From: an uncultured Mucilaginibacter sp.
GTDB lineage: Bacteria > Bacteroidota > Bacteroidia > Sphingobacteriales > Sphingobacteriaceae
Direction of reading: 5' to 3'
Assembly: GCA_903915155.1 (NCBI GenBank)
Contig: CAIWRU010000151.1
Location: forward strand, 1-38,088
Length of the DNA stretch: 38,088 bases
Of the stretch, positions 26,042 to 34,694 are shown in pieces. The first letter of the stretch is position 1, and each line of letters begins with the position of its first letter. A model generated the notes under the pieces. That model saw nothing but the letters and a program-made list of their open reading frames with translations. It was not told where the DNA came from and made no database searches. The translations under genes and the position numbers were made by a program.

Positions 26042-26257
26042 ATGAGGATAGTAAGATTTGAAAATCCTAATTTAAGCTTTACGCCTAAGGTGTTATTTGT
26101 AGAAAAACAGGATGAAGTAAAGTATAAAATCTTTTCGGACGGGTTTGAAATAGGACTAATATTTGAAAGAAATGGATATTGGATTGCAAATGCTAATAAT
26201 ATAATGCTAACGGATGAAGACAAAAGCTTTTTAATAATTGCTGCTAAATCGCTTTAA
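26042..26257 (+). CDS. Small hypothetical protein
   Basis: The protein has 71 residues, beta-rich then helical (RIVRFENPNLSFTPKVLF, ... TDEDKSFLIIAAKSL). It lies 16 bp after the S24 regulator and may be in its transcript. No signal peptide or known domain. Base composition is more AT-rich than the regulator. Unknown function. Confidence 0.5.
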   Translation: MRIVRFENPNLSFTPKVLFVEKQDEVKYKIFSDGFEIGLIFERNGYWIANANNIMLTDEDKSFLIIAAKSL

Positions 26258-26293
26258 ATATTTTTTGTCCTAAATCACATTTTAAATTATTTA

Positions 26294-26355
26294 GTGAATA
26301 AGTGATTTAGTGAATAAATTTCAAAATTCATTCATTCGCTAAATCACTCATTCAC
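26294..26355. repeat. Intergenic imperfect inverted repeat (22-bp arms)
   Basis: Arms at 26294-26315 and 26334-26355 are inverted copies with two mismatches around an 18-nt loop. The core word is AGTGATTTAGTGAAT. It may be a REP/MITE-like element or a structured RNA end. Confidence 0.7.
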
Positions 26356-26458
26356 CCAATGCTTACAAGCAACAATTAAGTTACAAGGTTTTTATTAAAC
26401 CATTACCGTTTATCTTTATCCTACAATCATTATTTATTAAAACGTAAAAAACTAAAAG

Positions 26459-26821
26459 ATGAAAAAATTATTGTTAATGTGCTGTTTCGTTATCGGAATA
26501 TCAGCAGTAAGCCGTGCCCAAGGTGGCGGCGGGATGAGAATGAGTCCAGAGGATAGGGTTAAAGCCATGCAAACTCAATTAAAATTAACAGACGATCAAA
26601 CGTCAAAAATATTGGCTATTTACAAGGCGTCGGCAGCTAAAAGAGACAGCGTAAGAAATGCCGGTGGCGACAGGGAAGCTATGCGCCCTATAATGATGGA
26701 CGCCAATAACAAAATACAGGCTATACTTACTGACGACCAGAAAGCGGCCTACAAAAAAATGATGGAAGAGATGCGCGCCAAAATGCAACAGAATGGCGGC
26801 GGCGGTGGTGGCGGTAATTAA
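26459..26821 (+). CDS. Spy/CpxP-like small periplasmic protein
   Basis: The protein has 120 residues: signal peptide (cleavage near SRAQ, about residue 21), then a helical body with MSPEDRVKAMQTQLKLTDDQ and ILTDDQKAAYKKMMEEM, i.e. two LTxxQ-type motifs as in Spy/CpxP periplasmic chaperones, and a Gly-rich tail. Family relatives bind unfolded envelope proteins or take part in metal stress, but for this type the role is not established. It ends with a strong terminator 25 bp later. Confidence 0.75.
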   Translation: MKKLLLMCCFVIGISAVSRAQGGGGMRMSPEDRVKAMQTQLKLTDDQTSKILAIYKASAAKRDSVRNAGGDREAMRPIMMDANNKIQAILTDDQKAAYKKMMEEMRAKMQQNGGGGGGGN

Positions 26822-26846
26822 GCTCCGCAACCAAATAAATTTTAAT

Positions 26847-26884
26847 AAAGAAAGCGCCCTGGTAAATATCAGGGCGCTTTCTTT
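26847..26884 (+). terminator. Rho-independent terminator after the Spy-like gene
   Basis: AAAGAAAGCGCCCTG is perfectly inverted (15 bp) around an 8-nt loop, followed by a T-rich tail. Confidence 0.9.
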
Positions 26885-26907
26885 ATTTTAGCAGAAATTT
26901 AACCCGG

Positions 26908-28032
26908 TTGAAAGCAGCGGAAAAATATATTAAGGATAAACTTGCCGAAAGACTATCGGCGGGGTTATACCGTGCACTAAAGCCGGAAAGTACGCTGATC
27001 GATCTGTGTTCCAATGATTACCTGGGGTTTGCGCGGTCATCGGTTTTAAAGGATCACATTAACGAAGAACTTAAATGCTTGCCATTGGTTTTGAATGGTT
27101 CTACGGGGTCGAGGTTATTGTCGGGCAACCTGACTTATACAGAAGATATTGAACAGGGAATAGCTGCATATCATAATGCTGAGGCAGGTTTAATATTTAA
27201 TTCGGGCTATGACGCCAATTTAGGCCTATTTTCGAGCTTACCACAGCGTGGCGATACCATAATTACTGATGAGCTGATACATGCTTCCATAATTGACGGT
27301 GCGCGGTTGAGCCATGCTAACCGGTATACTTTCAGGCATAATGATCTGAACAGTCTTAAAGATAAACTAAAACAGGCAAAAGGAAATTGTTATGTAGTTA
27401 TTGAAAGCGTTTATTCTATGGATGGCGACACGCCGCCAATAGCAGAAATATTGGCCTTAACTGAAAGATATAACGCCGCATTAATAGTTGATGAGGCCCA
27501 TGCCGTTGGACTTTACAAAAAAGGCCTGGTATGCGAGCTCGGTTTGGAAGACAGGATTTTTGCCCGTGTGGTAACTTTTGGGAAAGCCCTGGGCTGCCAC
27601 GGTGCAATAGTTTTAGGCAGCGATGCATTGCGCAATTACCTTATTAACTTTGCGCGATCATTTATTTACACAACGGCTGCTTCGGTACATCAAATAGCTT
27701 CGGTAAAAATGGCGTATGACCTATTAAGGGATGCTGATGAAACCATAAGCGCGCTGAAAAACAACATCAGCCTGTTTCACAAAAAAATAAAGGATTGTCC
27801 CTATCCCCTGCTGAAAAGCGACAGCGCCATACAATGCGTTGTATTAAGCAGCAACGAACTAGCTCGAAAAACTGCCGCGCATTTACAAAATACCGGGCTG
27901 GATGTAAGGGCCATATTAAGCCCTACTGTGCCTGCCGGTACTGAACGGCTGCGGATATGCCTGCACTCCTTCAATACGGCCGATGAGATCAATTTGTTAA
28001 CCAACACTTTAAAACAGATAGGCAATGCCTGA
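26908..28032 (+). CDS. bioF: 8-amino-7-oxononanoate synthase
   Basis: The protein has 374 residues and is a PLP-dependent alpha-oxoamine synthase condensing pimeloyl-thioester with alanine in biotin synthesis. Family features: LCSNDYLGFARS, GSTGSRLLSGN, IIDGARLSHA, VDEAHAVGLYKKG, and the PLP lysine Lys226 in VTFGKALGCHGAIV. No ATG lies near the expected start, so TTG at 26908 is taken, only 23 bp after the terminator of the previous gene; a short leader is likely. Its 3' end overlaps bioD by 8 bp. The other bio genes are not in the window. A related activity (glycine-CoA ligase type) is less likely because bioD follows. Confidence 0.9.
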   Translation: MKAAEKYIKDKLAERLSAGLYRALKPESTLIDLCSNDYLGFARSSVLKDHINEELKCLPLVLNGSTGSRLLSGNLTYTEDIEQGIAAYHNAEAGLIFNSGYDANLGLFSSLPQRGDTIITDELIHASIIDGARLSHANRYTFRHNDLNSLKDKLKQAKGNCYVVIESVYSMDGDTPPIAEILALTERYNAALIVDEAHAVGLYKKGLVCELGLEDRIFARVVTFGKALGCHGAIVLGSDALRNYLINFARSFIYTTAASVHQIASVKMAYDLLRDADETISALKNNISLFHKKIKDCPYPLLKSDSAIQCVVLSSNELARKTAAHLQNTGLDVRAILSPTVPAGTERLRICLHSFNTADEINLLTNTLKQIGNA

Positions 28033-28642
28033 TAAACAAACCCTTTTTGTTACCGGCATAGGTACGGGAATAGGTAAAACTATAGTATCTGCGGTTTTGA
28101 CAGAAAAACTGAAGGCCGATTACTGGAAACCCGTACAATCGGGTGACCTGGATAATAGTGATACGTTAAAGGTAAAAAGCCTGGTATCGAATGACCAATC
28201 AGTTTTTCACCCGGAAACTTACCGGCTTACGCAACCTTATTCGCCGCATAAATCGGCGGCCATTGATGGCATCGACATAAAAAAAGAAAATTTTATCGTC
28301 CCAAAAACTAATAACAACCTAATAATTGAAGGTGCGGGTGGTTTAATGGTGCCGTTAAATGATCGTTTTTTAATGATAGACCTCATTAAACAATTAAAGG
28401 CCGATGTAATATTAGTTTCGCAAAATTATTTGGGCAGTATTAATCATACTTTGTTGTCGGCTGCCATATTAAAACAATATGGTATTAATATATCTGGGAT
28501 AATATTTAACGGTAAAACAGATGCGGATTCGGAAAGCTATATTTTACAGTATACGGGTATAAAGCTCTTAGGGCATTTACCCGAATTTGAGCAGGTAGAT
28601 AAAGCCGCAATTATTGAAGCAGGCAAGTATATCAGCCTGTAA
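28025..28642 (+). CDS. bioD: ATP-dependent dethiobiotin synthetase
   Basis: The protein has 205 residues. The N-terminal P-loop FVTGIGTGIGKT matches the BioD Walker A (usually GTDTDVGKT); WKPVQSGD and IIEGAGGLMVPLN are the diaminopelargonate and nucleotide-binding segments. It closes the ureido ring of dethiobiotin with CO2 and ATP in the cytoplasm. An 8-bp overlap with bioF indicates translational coupling. Confidence 0.93.
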   Translation: MPDKQTLFVTGIGTGIGKTIVSAVLTEKLKADYWKPVQSGDLDNSDTLKVKSLVSNDQSVFHPETYRLTQPYSPHKSAAIDGIDIKKENFIVPKTNNNLIIEGAGGLMVPLNDRFLMIDLIKQLKADVILVSQNYLGSINHTLLSAAILKQYGINISGIIFNGKTDADSESYILQYTGIKLLGHLPEFEQVDKAAIIEAGKYISL

Positions 28643-28712
28643 TTTAGGCCGATATTTTGTTAGCTAAAGAATTTGCCTCAATTTAGTGCCATTATAAACT
28701 GACATCAATAAA

Positions 28713-29603
28713 ATGAAGAACATTACAGTAATAGGCTCGGGTACTATGGGCAATGGTATTGCGCATACCTTCGCGCAGCATGGGTTCAACGTGTCCCTGG
28801 TTGATATTAACCAACAAGCATTAGACCGCGCCATACAAACCATCACCAATAACCTCGACAGGCAATTAAAAAAAGAAACTATAGACGAGGCAGCAAAAAA
28901 CGCAACTCTTGCCCATATAAAAACCTTTATTGACCTTAAAACAGCGGCTGCAAATGCCGATTTAGTGATCGAGGCTGCAACAGAGAATCGCGAGATAAAA
29001 CTCAATTTATTTAAACAACTAAGCGAGATTTGCGGCGATAAAGCGATACTTGCTTCAAACACATCATCTATATCAATTACCCAGATCGCATCGGTAACTA
29101 AAAACCAAGAAAATGTTATAGGGATGCATTTTATGAACCCCGTGCCTGTGATGAAATTGGTTGAGGTAATAAGAGGTTATGCCACTACCGATGAGGTGAC
29201 CAATAAAATAATGGAACTATCTGTACAGCTAAATAAAGTTCCTGTTGAGGTGAATGATTATCCCGGGTTTGTGGCTAACCGTATTTTAATGCCTATGATA
29301 AACGAGGCGATATATACTTTATACGAAGGTGTTGCCGGGGTTTATGAAATTGATACGGTAATGAAATTGGGCATGGCCCACCCGATGGGGCCGCTGCAAC
29401 TAGCCGACTTTATTGGTTTGGATGTGTGCCTGGCTATTTTAAATGTTTTGCACAGTGGTTTTGGCAACCCTAAATATGCTCCCTGCCCGCTTTTGGTTAA
29501 TATGGTAACAGCCGGGCATTTGGGGATAAAATCGGGCAGTGGATTTTATAAATATACCGCAGGTAATAAGGAACTTATGGTGGCCGATAAATTTAGTAAG
29601 TAA
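28713..29603 (+). CDS. 3-hydroxybutyryl-CoA dehydrogenase
   Basis: The protein has 296 residues. The Rossmann NAD-binding motif is VIGSGTMGNGIAHTFAQHGF, followed by LVIEAATENREIK and the catalytic segment VIGMHFMNPVPVMKLVEVI. The C-terminal dimerisation domain has NRILMPMINEAI and GMAHPMGPLQLADFIGLD. It interconverts acetoacetyl-CoA and 3-hydroxybutyryl-CoA. It is a single-domain short type, typical of Bacteroidota. It starts 70 bp after bioD, in the same direction; functional linkage to biotin synthesis is uncertain. Confidence 0.93.
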   Translation: MKNITVIGSGTMGNGIAHTFAQHGFNVSLVDINQQALDRAIQTITNNLDRQLKKETIDEAAKNATLAHIKTFIDLKTAAANADLVIEAATENREIKLNLFKQLSEICGDKAILASNTSSISITQIASVTKNQENVIGMHFMNPVPVMKLVEVIRGYATTDEVTNKIMELSVQLNKVPVEVNDYPGFVANRILMPMINEAIYTLYEGVAGVYEIDTVMKLGMAHPMGPLQLADFIGLDVCLAILNVLHSGFGNPKYAPCPLLVNMVTAGHLGIKSGSGFYKYTAGNKELMVADKFSK

Positions 29604-29674
29604 ATTATTTTAAACTTTTCTAACCAATTATTGTCAATGGTATTATTAATATTTATTAAATAAACCACACTACA

Positions 29675-29968
29675 ATGAAAACAATATCAAAATTAGGAAT
29701 AATGCTGGCAATGGCAGGCTCCTTGTTTATGGCATCGTGCGCCGGTAGTTATTGTATTACCGACCAGCCGGCAGAGCCTGTTTATGTACGGCCAGTACAA
29801 CCGTATGCAAATGCCGTTTGGATAGACGGCGATTGGGTATGGCGCGGCGGAAGTTACGTTTATCAACGGGGTTATTGGGTAAGGCCACGTGCCGGGCGTG
29901 CCTGGGTGCGCGGCGGATGGTATCATAGCCCGCGCGGTTATACCTGGCATAGAGGGCATTGGAGATAG
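29675..29968 (+). CDS. WXXGXW-repeat lipoprotein
   Basis: The protein has 97 residues. Lipobox MASC gives Cys22. The mature part has repeated aromatic/Gly/Arg motifs (WIDGDWVWRGG, YQRGYWVRP, VRGGWYHSPRGYTWHRGHW) of the WXXGXW/YXWQ class. Such small proteins are common envelope components of unknown role. A strong terminator follows. Confidence 0.8.
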   Translation: MKTISKLGIMLAMAGSLFMASCAGSYCITDQPAEPVYVRPVQPYANAVWIDGDWVWRGGSYVYQRGYWVRPRAGRAWVRGGWYHSPRGYTWHRGHWR

Positions 29969-29972
29969 TTCG

Positions 29973-30072
29973 CCCCCCAGCCCCCTGAAGGGGGAGTTTA
30001 TAGAGCACAAGCCCTTAATTTTATTAATTAAGGGCTTTTTTATTTTATTCCCCCTTTAGGGGGTTAGGGGGG
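29973..30072. repeat. Nested C/G-rich inverted repeat enclosing a terminator
   Basis: A C-rich block at 29973-29995 (CCCCCCAGCCCCCTG...) and a G-rich block at 30049-30072 (...TTAGGGGGG) are imperfect inverted copies, each also a small hairpin. They flank the terminator at 30009-30037. The element fills the gap between the lipoprotein stop and the argS stop. Confidence 0.75.
30009..30037. terminator. Bidirectional terminator between lipoprotein gene and argS
   Basis: AAGCCCTTAATT and AATTAAGGGCTT pair perfectly (12 bp) around a 5-nt loop; T-rich run on the plus strand, A-rich on the other. Confidence 0.9.
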
Positions 30073-30073
30073 T

Positions 30074-31840
30074 TTACATCCTTTCAGGCACGTCAATACC
30101 CAATAAATTCATGGCGCGGCTAATAACTTTGGCTGATGCCGACGAAAGTTGTAGCCTGAATATTTTTAGCATTTCATCTTCAGCTTGCAGAATAGACTTT
30201 TCGTGGTAGAACTTGTTATAGGTTTTGGCCAGCTCATAAACATAGTTGGCTATTAACGCAGGGTTGTATCCCTTTGCTGCTTCGCTTATTATGGTTGGAA
30301 ATTGTGTCAGCGCTAATATCAGGTCGCGTTCAACAGGTGCTATTTCAGTGATACCGGTTTTAGCAGCATAATCAACCCCTGCCCTACTTAAAACGGATTT
30401 TATACGGGCGTGTGTATATTGTATGAACGGGCCTGTGTTCCCTTGAAAATCTACAGATTCATTAGGGTCGAACAGCAGGCGTTTTTTAGGGTCAACCTTC
30501 AATAAAAAATACTTTAAGGCGCCCATACCGATGGTGTGGTACAGCTCCAATAAACCTTCTTCTGTTAGATCGGTCACTTTACCTAAAGCCTCGGTTTGCT
30601 CTTTGGCGGTTTGCTCCATCTCGTCTATCAGGTCGTCGGCATCAACTACGGTACCTTCACGCGATTTCATTTTACCTGATGGGAGGTCGACCATTCCGTA
30701 GGATAAGTGATATAATCCCTTAGCCCAGCTTTTACCTAATTTTTTAAGAATGAGGAACAGCACTTTAAAGTGATAATCCTGTTCGTTGCCCACAACATAC
30801 AACGAATCATCCATGTGAAAATCGTTATATTTTAATTGCGCGGTGCCCAGATCCTGGGTCATATAAACTGAGGTGCCATCCGAACGGCGCACAAGTTTTT
30901 CATCAAGGCCGTCCTCGGTCAAATCGATCCAAACCGAGCCGTCTTCTTTTTCAAAAAACACGCCTTTTTCGAGGCCCTCTTCAACTATATCCTTACCTAA
31001 CAGGTAGGTATTTGACTCATAATAGAATTTATCAAAATCAACCCCCAGCCTATTATATGTTTTACCGAAACCATCATACACCCAGGTGTTCATGGTTTTC
31101 CAAAGGTTTATCACTTCTTCATCGCCGGCTTCCCATTTCTGGAGCATTTCCTGGGCCTGCTTTATCAGCGGCGCATTCTTTTTAGCTTCCTCTTCTGTTT
31201 GGCCTTCCGACTTTAGAAATTCTATCTCTTTTTTATATTCCTTGTCAAAGATAACATAGTATTTACCCACCAAATGATCGCCTTTCATACCTGTCGATTC
31301 CGGGGTTTCCCCGTTCCCGAATAATTGCCAGGCGAGCATGGATTTGCAAATGTGTATACCCCGATCATTAACCAAATTGGCTTTTATCACCTCATAACCG
31401 GCAGCATCTAAAATTTGCGCTACAGAATATCCTAACAGGTTATTCCGCACATGGCCTAAATGCAGCGGCTTGTTCGTATTGGGCGATGAATATTCGACCA
31501 TTACCTTTTTACCATTGGGCTTGGAAACGGCAAAATCCTGGTGTAAAATTTCGTCGTATAGCTGGTCGATCCAGTAAGCATCGCGAAGAGAAATATTAAG
31601 GAAGCCCTTTATAACATTAAAGGCTGATATTTCGGAAAGGTTACCCAACAGGTATTCACCTATCTCGGTGCCGGTTTGTTCAGGCGTTTTGCGCGAGAAT
31701 TTTGTGAACGGGAACGTAACTATAGTAACCTGTCCTTCAAACTCCTTACGGGTTTCCTGCAAGGCTATTGCATTGGGGGAAATATCAGTTTGATACAGGT
31801 GTTTTACCGCTTTTACGGCTGCTTCGGTAATAAAATCCAT
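30074..31840 (-). CDS. argS: Arginyl-tRNA synthetase
   Basis: The protein has 588 residues and is a class I synthetase that charges tRNA-Arg with arginine. The HIGH-type motif is LHLGHVRNN (preceded by EYSSPNTNKP), and the KMSKS-equivalent is SGKMKSREGTVV. The N-terminal Add-1 domain and C-terminal anticodon-binding DALR domain (FIQYTHARIKSVL to GIDVPERM) are present, so it appears full length. It is divergent from the arginine-catabolism genes with a 286-bp gap, and convergent with the WXXGXW lipoprotein, separated by the C/G-rich terminator element. Cytoplasmic housekeeping enzyme. Confidence 0.97.
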   Translation of the reverse strand: MDFITEAAVKAVKHLYQTDISPNAIALQETRKEFEGQVTIVTFPFTKFSRKTPEQTGTEIGEYLLGNLSEISAFNVIKGFLNISLRDAYWIDQLYDEILHQDFAVSKPNGKKVMVEYSSPNTNKPLHLGHVRNNLLGYSVAQILDAAGYEVIKANLVNDRGIHICKSMLAWQLFGNGETPESTGMKGDHLVGKYYVIFDKEYKKEIEFLKSEGQTEEEAKKNAPLIKQAQEMLQKWEAGDEEVINLWKTMNTWVYDGFGKTYNRLGVDFDKFYYESNTYLLGKDIVEEGLEKGVFFEKEDGSVWIDLTEDGLDEKLVRRSDGTSVYMTQDLGTAQLKYNDFHMDDSLYVVGNEQDYHFKVLFLILKKLGKSWAKGLYHLSYGMVDLPSGKMKSREGTVVDADDLIDEMEQTAKEQTEALGKVTDLTEEGLLELYHTIGMGALKYFLLKVDPKKRLLFDPNESVDFQGNTGPFIQYTHARIKSVLSRAGVDYAAKTGITEIAPVERDLILALTQFPTIISEAAKGYNPALIANYVYELAKTYNKFYHEKSILQAEDEMLKIFRLQLSSASAKVISRAMNLLGIDVPERM

Positions 31841-32044
31841 TATGCAAAAATAATATAAATGCAGGATAATTGGGTTATAAACATATCAAAGAACGATCTT
31901 GGTATGCATTGCGCAGACCCTATATGCTGAATGCAGGTCTTTTTGGGGAAAGTATGTTGGATTTCAACATTTCAATATCCGCCAGGTTGTGGCGGAGTGA
32001 TATGGCATACTTTAAAATTTCGGGAATAAGTTTGGTAAAAGTGG

Positions 32045-32064
32045 TGACACTGTTTTGTCAGTGT
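32045..32064. promoter_or_regulatory. Small palindrome upstream of deiminase gene
   Basis: TGACA/TGTCA arms separated by six bases (32045-32060), overlapping an ACACTG/CAGTGT hairpin (32047-32064), 63 bp before the ATG. Possible operator, unverified. Confidence 0.3.
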
Positions 32065-32098
32065 GTTTGTGGATTTTTAGTTACGACGTAAATTATAT

Positions 32099-32106
32099 TA
32101 GATTTG
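32099..32106 (+). promoter_or_regulatory. Candidate -7 element for the deiminase gene
   Basis: TAGATTTG matches TAnnTTTG; 20 bp before the ATG at 32127. Confidence 0.4.
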
Positions 32107-32126
32107 CATAGACTGACCACCAATTT

Positions 32127-33572
32127 ATGCCATTAAAAAACGAAGACTTTAAGATAGACGTAACATCTGAAATAGGCACCCTGCGTGCATTGCTGATACA
32201 TAGCCCGGATAGCGGGTTAGGAAAAGTAGTGCCTTCAAAGGCACAGGACTGGCTTTTTGAAGATATTGTACATTTGGATACTGTGCGTAAAAACGAATAC
32301 GACCACTATGTAAAGCTGTTGATGTATTTCCTTGATCCTGACAAGATAAAAGGCAGGCTGGCGGAAATAGACAGTGCTAAAAGTAAACGTGCATTTTTCA
32401 AACCCGATGATAAAGGCTTTCATGCATCGACCAAAGTAGTTGAGATACAGACATTACTGGCTGACATATTGCAGGATACAGGCATCCGCGAAAAACTCGT
32501 GGCATCGGTTTGCGCTATTGAGAGTTGCAATTACCGACTACAGGAACTGCTGATAAAAACCGCACCTGTTGAGTTGGCCAAAATATTAATATCGGGTTCA
32601 TTGGCAGACGATGAAATGATATTCGCGCCTATACCAAATTTAATTTTCTCGCGCGATATTGGTATCGCCATAAATAATTTTATGCTGCTTAACCGGCCCG
32701 CCAAAAAGGCAAGGGCACGGGAAACTTTATTGATGCGATATATCTTTTTTAACCATTCCTTGTTTGCCAATTACCAGGATAACATATTGGAAATACCCGA
32801 AAGCATGCAGCATTTTTTACGCCCCGGCGAAGATAATGCCGACCGTACAACGCTTGAAGGTGGGGACGTGATGATGGTTAGTCCGCAGCATTTGGTTATT
32901 GGCTGTAGCGAGCGCACATCGCCCAACGGCGCCAACGAAGCTATAAAATTACTTTTTGAGCATAACGTGGTAGAAAAGGTGACGGTTGTGAAAATACCGC
33001 ACAAACGCGATTATATGCACATTGATACCGTGTTTACGCAGGTTAAGCGAAATGTATGGGTACTGCTGGGCTCGTTAGCCAGCGGCGAAACCCCTATTGA
33101 CGAGAAAGAGCCGATAGCCTGGTTTGCGGATAAAAAATCAAGGGATAAGGCGGAGATCGTACAATTCAGAAAAGGCAAAAAACCCAAGAAATTTGATTGC
33201 ATTGAGGACCTGTTAACAAACATTAGTGAGAAGGACCTGGAGAGTAAAGAGCCTGTCAAATTCATTTACTCGGGTAATAACACCTTCCCTTTTGACGCGC
33301 GTGAGCAGTGGACGGACTCGTGTAATTTGCTGGCCGTTAAAGAGGGCGTTGTTGTAGGCTACGACCGCAACGACAAAACGGTGGAGGCATTTAAACAAAA
33401 TGGGTTCGCGGTAGTTAAGGTAAACGAACTGATTGAAAAGTTTGAGAAGAATGAACTTGACCCGCAAAAAATGAAGGATACGCTTATCCTGATGCCATCG
33501 GCAGAGCTTTCAAGAGCACGTGGTGGGTTCCATTGTATGAGTATGCCGGTTTTGAGGGATAAGGTTGTCTGA
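32127..33572 (+). CDS. Arginine deiminase-family protein
   Basis: The protein has 481 residues, longer than typical bacterial arginine deiminase (about 410), with extra charged segments near 85-100 and 330-390. Catalytic markers of the guanidino-group-modifying superfamily are present: FSRDIG (near 175), EGGD (Glu244 to Asp247), MHIDTVF with His298, and SRARGGFHCMSMPV with nucleophile Cys470. It probably hydrolyses arginine to citrulline and ammonia in the cytoplasm, though substrate within the family needs testing. It starts an arginine block followed by a CtlX-like hydrolase and an arginine decarboxylase, each separated by about 100 bp. Confidence 0.85.
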   Translation: MPLKNEDFKIDVTSEIGTLRALLIHSPDSGLGKVVPSKAQDWLFEDIVHLDTVRKNEYDHYVKLLMYFLDPDKIKGRLAEIDSAKSKRAFFKPDDKGFHASTKVVEIQTLLADILQDTGIREKLVASVCAIESCNYRLQELLIKTAPVELAKILISGSLADDEMIFAPIPNLIFSRDIGIAINNFMLLNRPAKKARARETLLMRYIFFNHSLFANYQDNILEIPESMQHFLRPGEDNADRTTLEGGDVMMVSPQHLVIGCSERTSPNGANEAIKLLFEHNVVEKVTVVKIPHKRDYMHIDTVFTQVKRNVWVLLGSLASGETPIDEKEPIAWFADKKSRDKAEIVQFRKGKKPKKFDCIEDLLTNISEKDLESKEPVKFIYSGNNTFPFDAREQWTDSCNLLAVKEGVVVGYDRNDKTVEAFKQNGFAVVKVNELIEKFEKNELDPQKMKDTLILMPSAELSRARGGFHCMSMPVLRDKVV

Positions 33573-33664
33573 ACCTGGATTAAACAGATTTTAGGATTTA
33601 TAGGATATTATTTTTTTAATAAATATACATCAGGGCAATCGGATAAATCCGTTCAATCCTGGTT
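33572..33664. repeat. Inverted repeat filling the deiminase/CtlX gap
   Basis: The ends 33572-33590 and 33646-33664 are imperfect inverted copies (15 of 19 positions), core AACCTGGATT/AATCCTGGTT. It includes the TTTAGGATTTATAGGAT-type words common between Bacteroidota genes. It occupies nearly the whole gap. Confidence 0.65.
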
Positions 33665-33672
33665 CCAACAAT

Positions 33673-34590
33673 ATGCAATCAACATCACACTTATTAATGA
33701 TACGGCCTGTAAACTTCGGATTTAACGAGGAGACGGCGGAGAGTAACGCATTTCAGAATAAAGATAAAAACCAGCAGGCGGTACAGGAAAAGGCTTTGGC
33801 AGAATTTAATGGTTTTGTACATATACTGACGGAAAACGGCGTTGACGTTACTGTGGTGGATGATAACCCACAGCCATATACGCCTGATTCGATATTTCCT
33901 AATAACTGGATATCGTTTCATGCTGACGGTAATATATTTCTGTACCCTATGCAGGCCGAGAACCGCAGGCTGGAACGCAGGGAAGATATAATTAGTCTGC
34001 TGGAAGATAATTTCAAAGTGCATCATATCGTCGATCTGAGCCGTTACGAGGAGCACAACAAGTTTTTGGAAGGCACGGGCAGTATGGTGCTTGATCGGGT
34101 AAATAAAATAGCTTATGCGTGCCTATCTCCAAGAACGGATAAAGATGTGCTTGATGTATTTTGTGAACAGAGCGGTTATACTGCTGTTTGCTTTGATGCG
34201 GTGGATGAGAACGGGAAAGCCATTTACCATACCAATGTGCTGATGTGCGTGGGAAGCAAGTTTGCTGTTATTTGTTTAGATAGTGTGGCTAATCCGCATG
34301 AACGGGTTATGATAAGCGAATCATTAACATCAACCGGGAAAGAAATTATTGAGATAAGCTTTGAGCAGATGAACCAATTTGCGGGGAATATGCTGGAAGT
34401 AAAAGGCAAGAATGGTGAAACTTTAATAGTGATGTCGGCAAGCGCTTATGAGTCGCTTGATGAGGGGCAAATATTCACCTTAAAAAATTATGGTAAACTT
34501 GTTTATGCCGATATACAAACCATTGAAAATAACGGCGGTGGAAGCGCCAGGTGCATGATGGCCGAGGTACATTTGCCGGTTGAGAAATAG
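33673..34590 (+). CDS. CtlX-like amidinotransferase/citrulline hydrolase family protein
   Basis: The protein has 305 residues. The N-terminus LLMIRPVNFGFNEETAESNAFQ and the segment YTPDSIFPNNWISFHADG are characteristic of the CtlX group of the guanidino-modifying (DDAH/deiminase) superfamily. EGTGSMVLDR corresponds to the substrate-binding acidic loop, YHTNVLM carries the catalytic His, and GGGSARCMMAEV carries Cys294. Family naming suggests action on citrulline; paired with the upstream deiminase it would convert arginine to citrulline to ornithine without carbamoyl transfer. That route is inference. Arginine decarboxylase follows 104 bp later. Confidence 0.8.
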   Translation: MQSTSHLLMIRPVNFGFNEETAESNAFQNKDKNQQAVQEKALAEFNGFVHILTENGVDVTVVDDNPQPYTPDSIFPNNWISFHADGNIFLYPMQAENRRLERREDIISLLEDNFKVHHIVDLSRYEEHNKFLEGTGSMVLDRVNKIAYACLSPRTDKDVLDVFCEQSGYTAVCFDAVDENGKAIYHTNVLMCVGSKFAVICLDSVANPHERVMISESLTSTGKEIIEISFEQMNQFAGNMLEVKGKNGETLIVMSASAYESLDEGQIFTLKNYGKLVYADIQTIENNGGGSARCMMAEVHLPVEK

Positions 34591-34694
34591 ATTTTATTTA
34601 TACTTTACGTTCAGCTAAAAATAATTACACTTCTACTATAAAATTTTCATAAATAATCCGTTTGAAAATTACATTTTTGCCAAAAATTTAATAG

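Larger units (their letters stand above)
31841..32126. other. Intergenic region between argS and the deiminase gene
   Basis: Divergent gap of 286 bp. No protein-like frame or RNA gene is evident. It holds a short palindrome (32045-32064) and a candidate -7 element (32099-32106) for the plus-strand gene. Confidence 0.5.

Noticed and set aside
29693..30010. Minus-strand frames opposite the WXXGXW lipoprotein
   Set aside because: No start context or domain; the plus-strand gene has a clear lipoprotein signal and repeat motif.
31870..32091. 73-residue frame between argS and the deiminase gene
   Set aside because: Composition is not protein-like and it overlaps the likely promoter of the deiminase gene.
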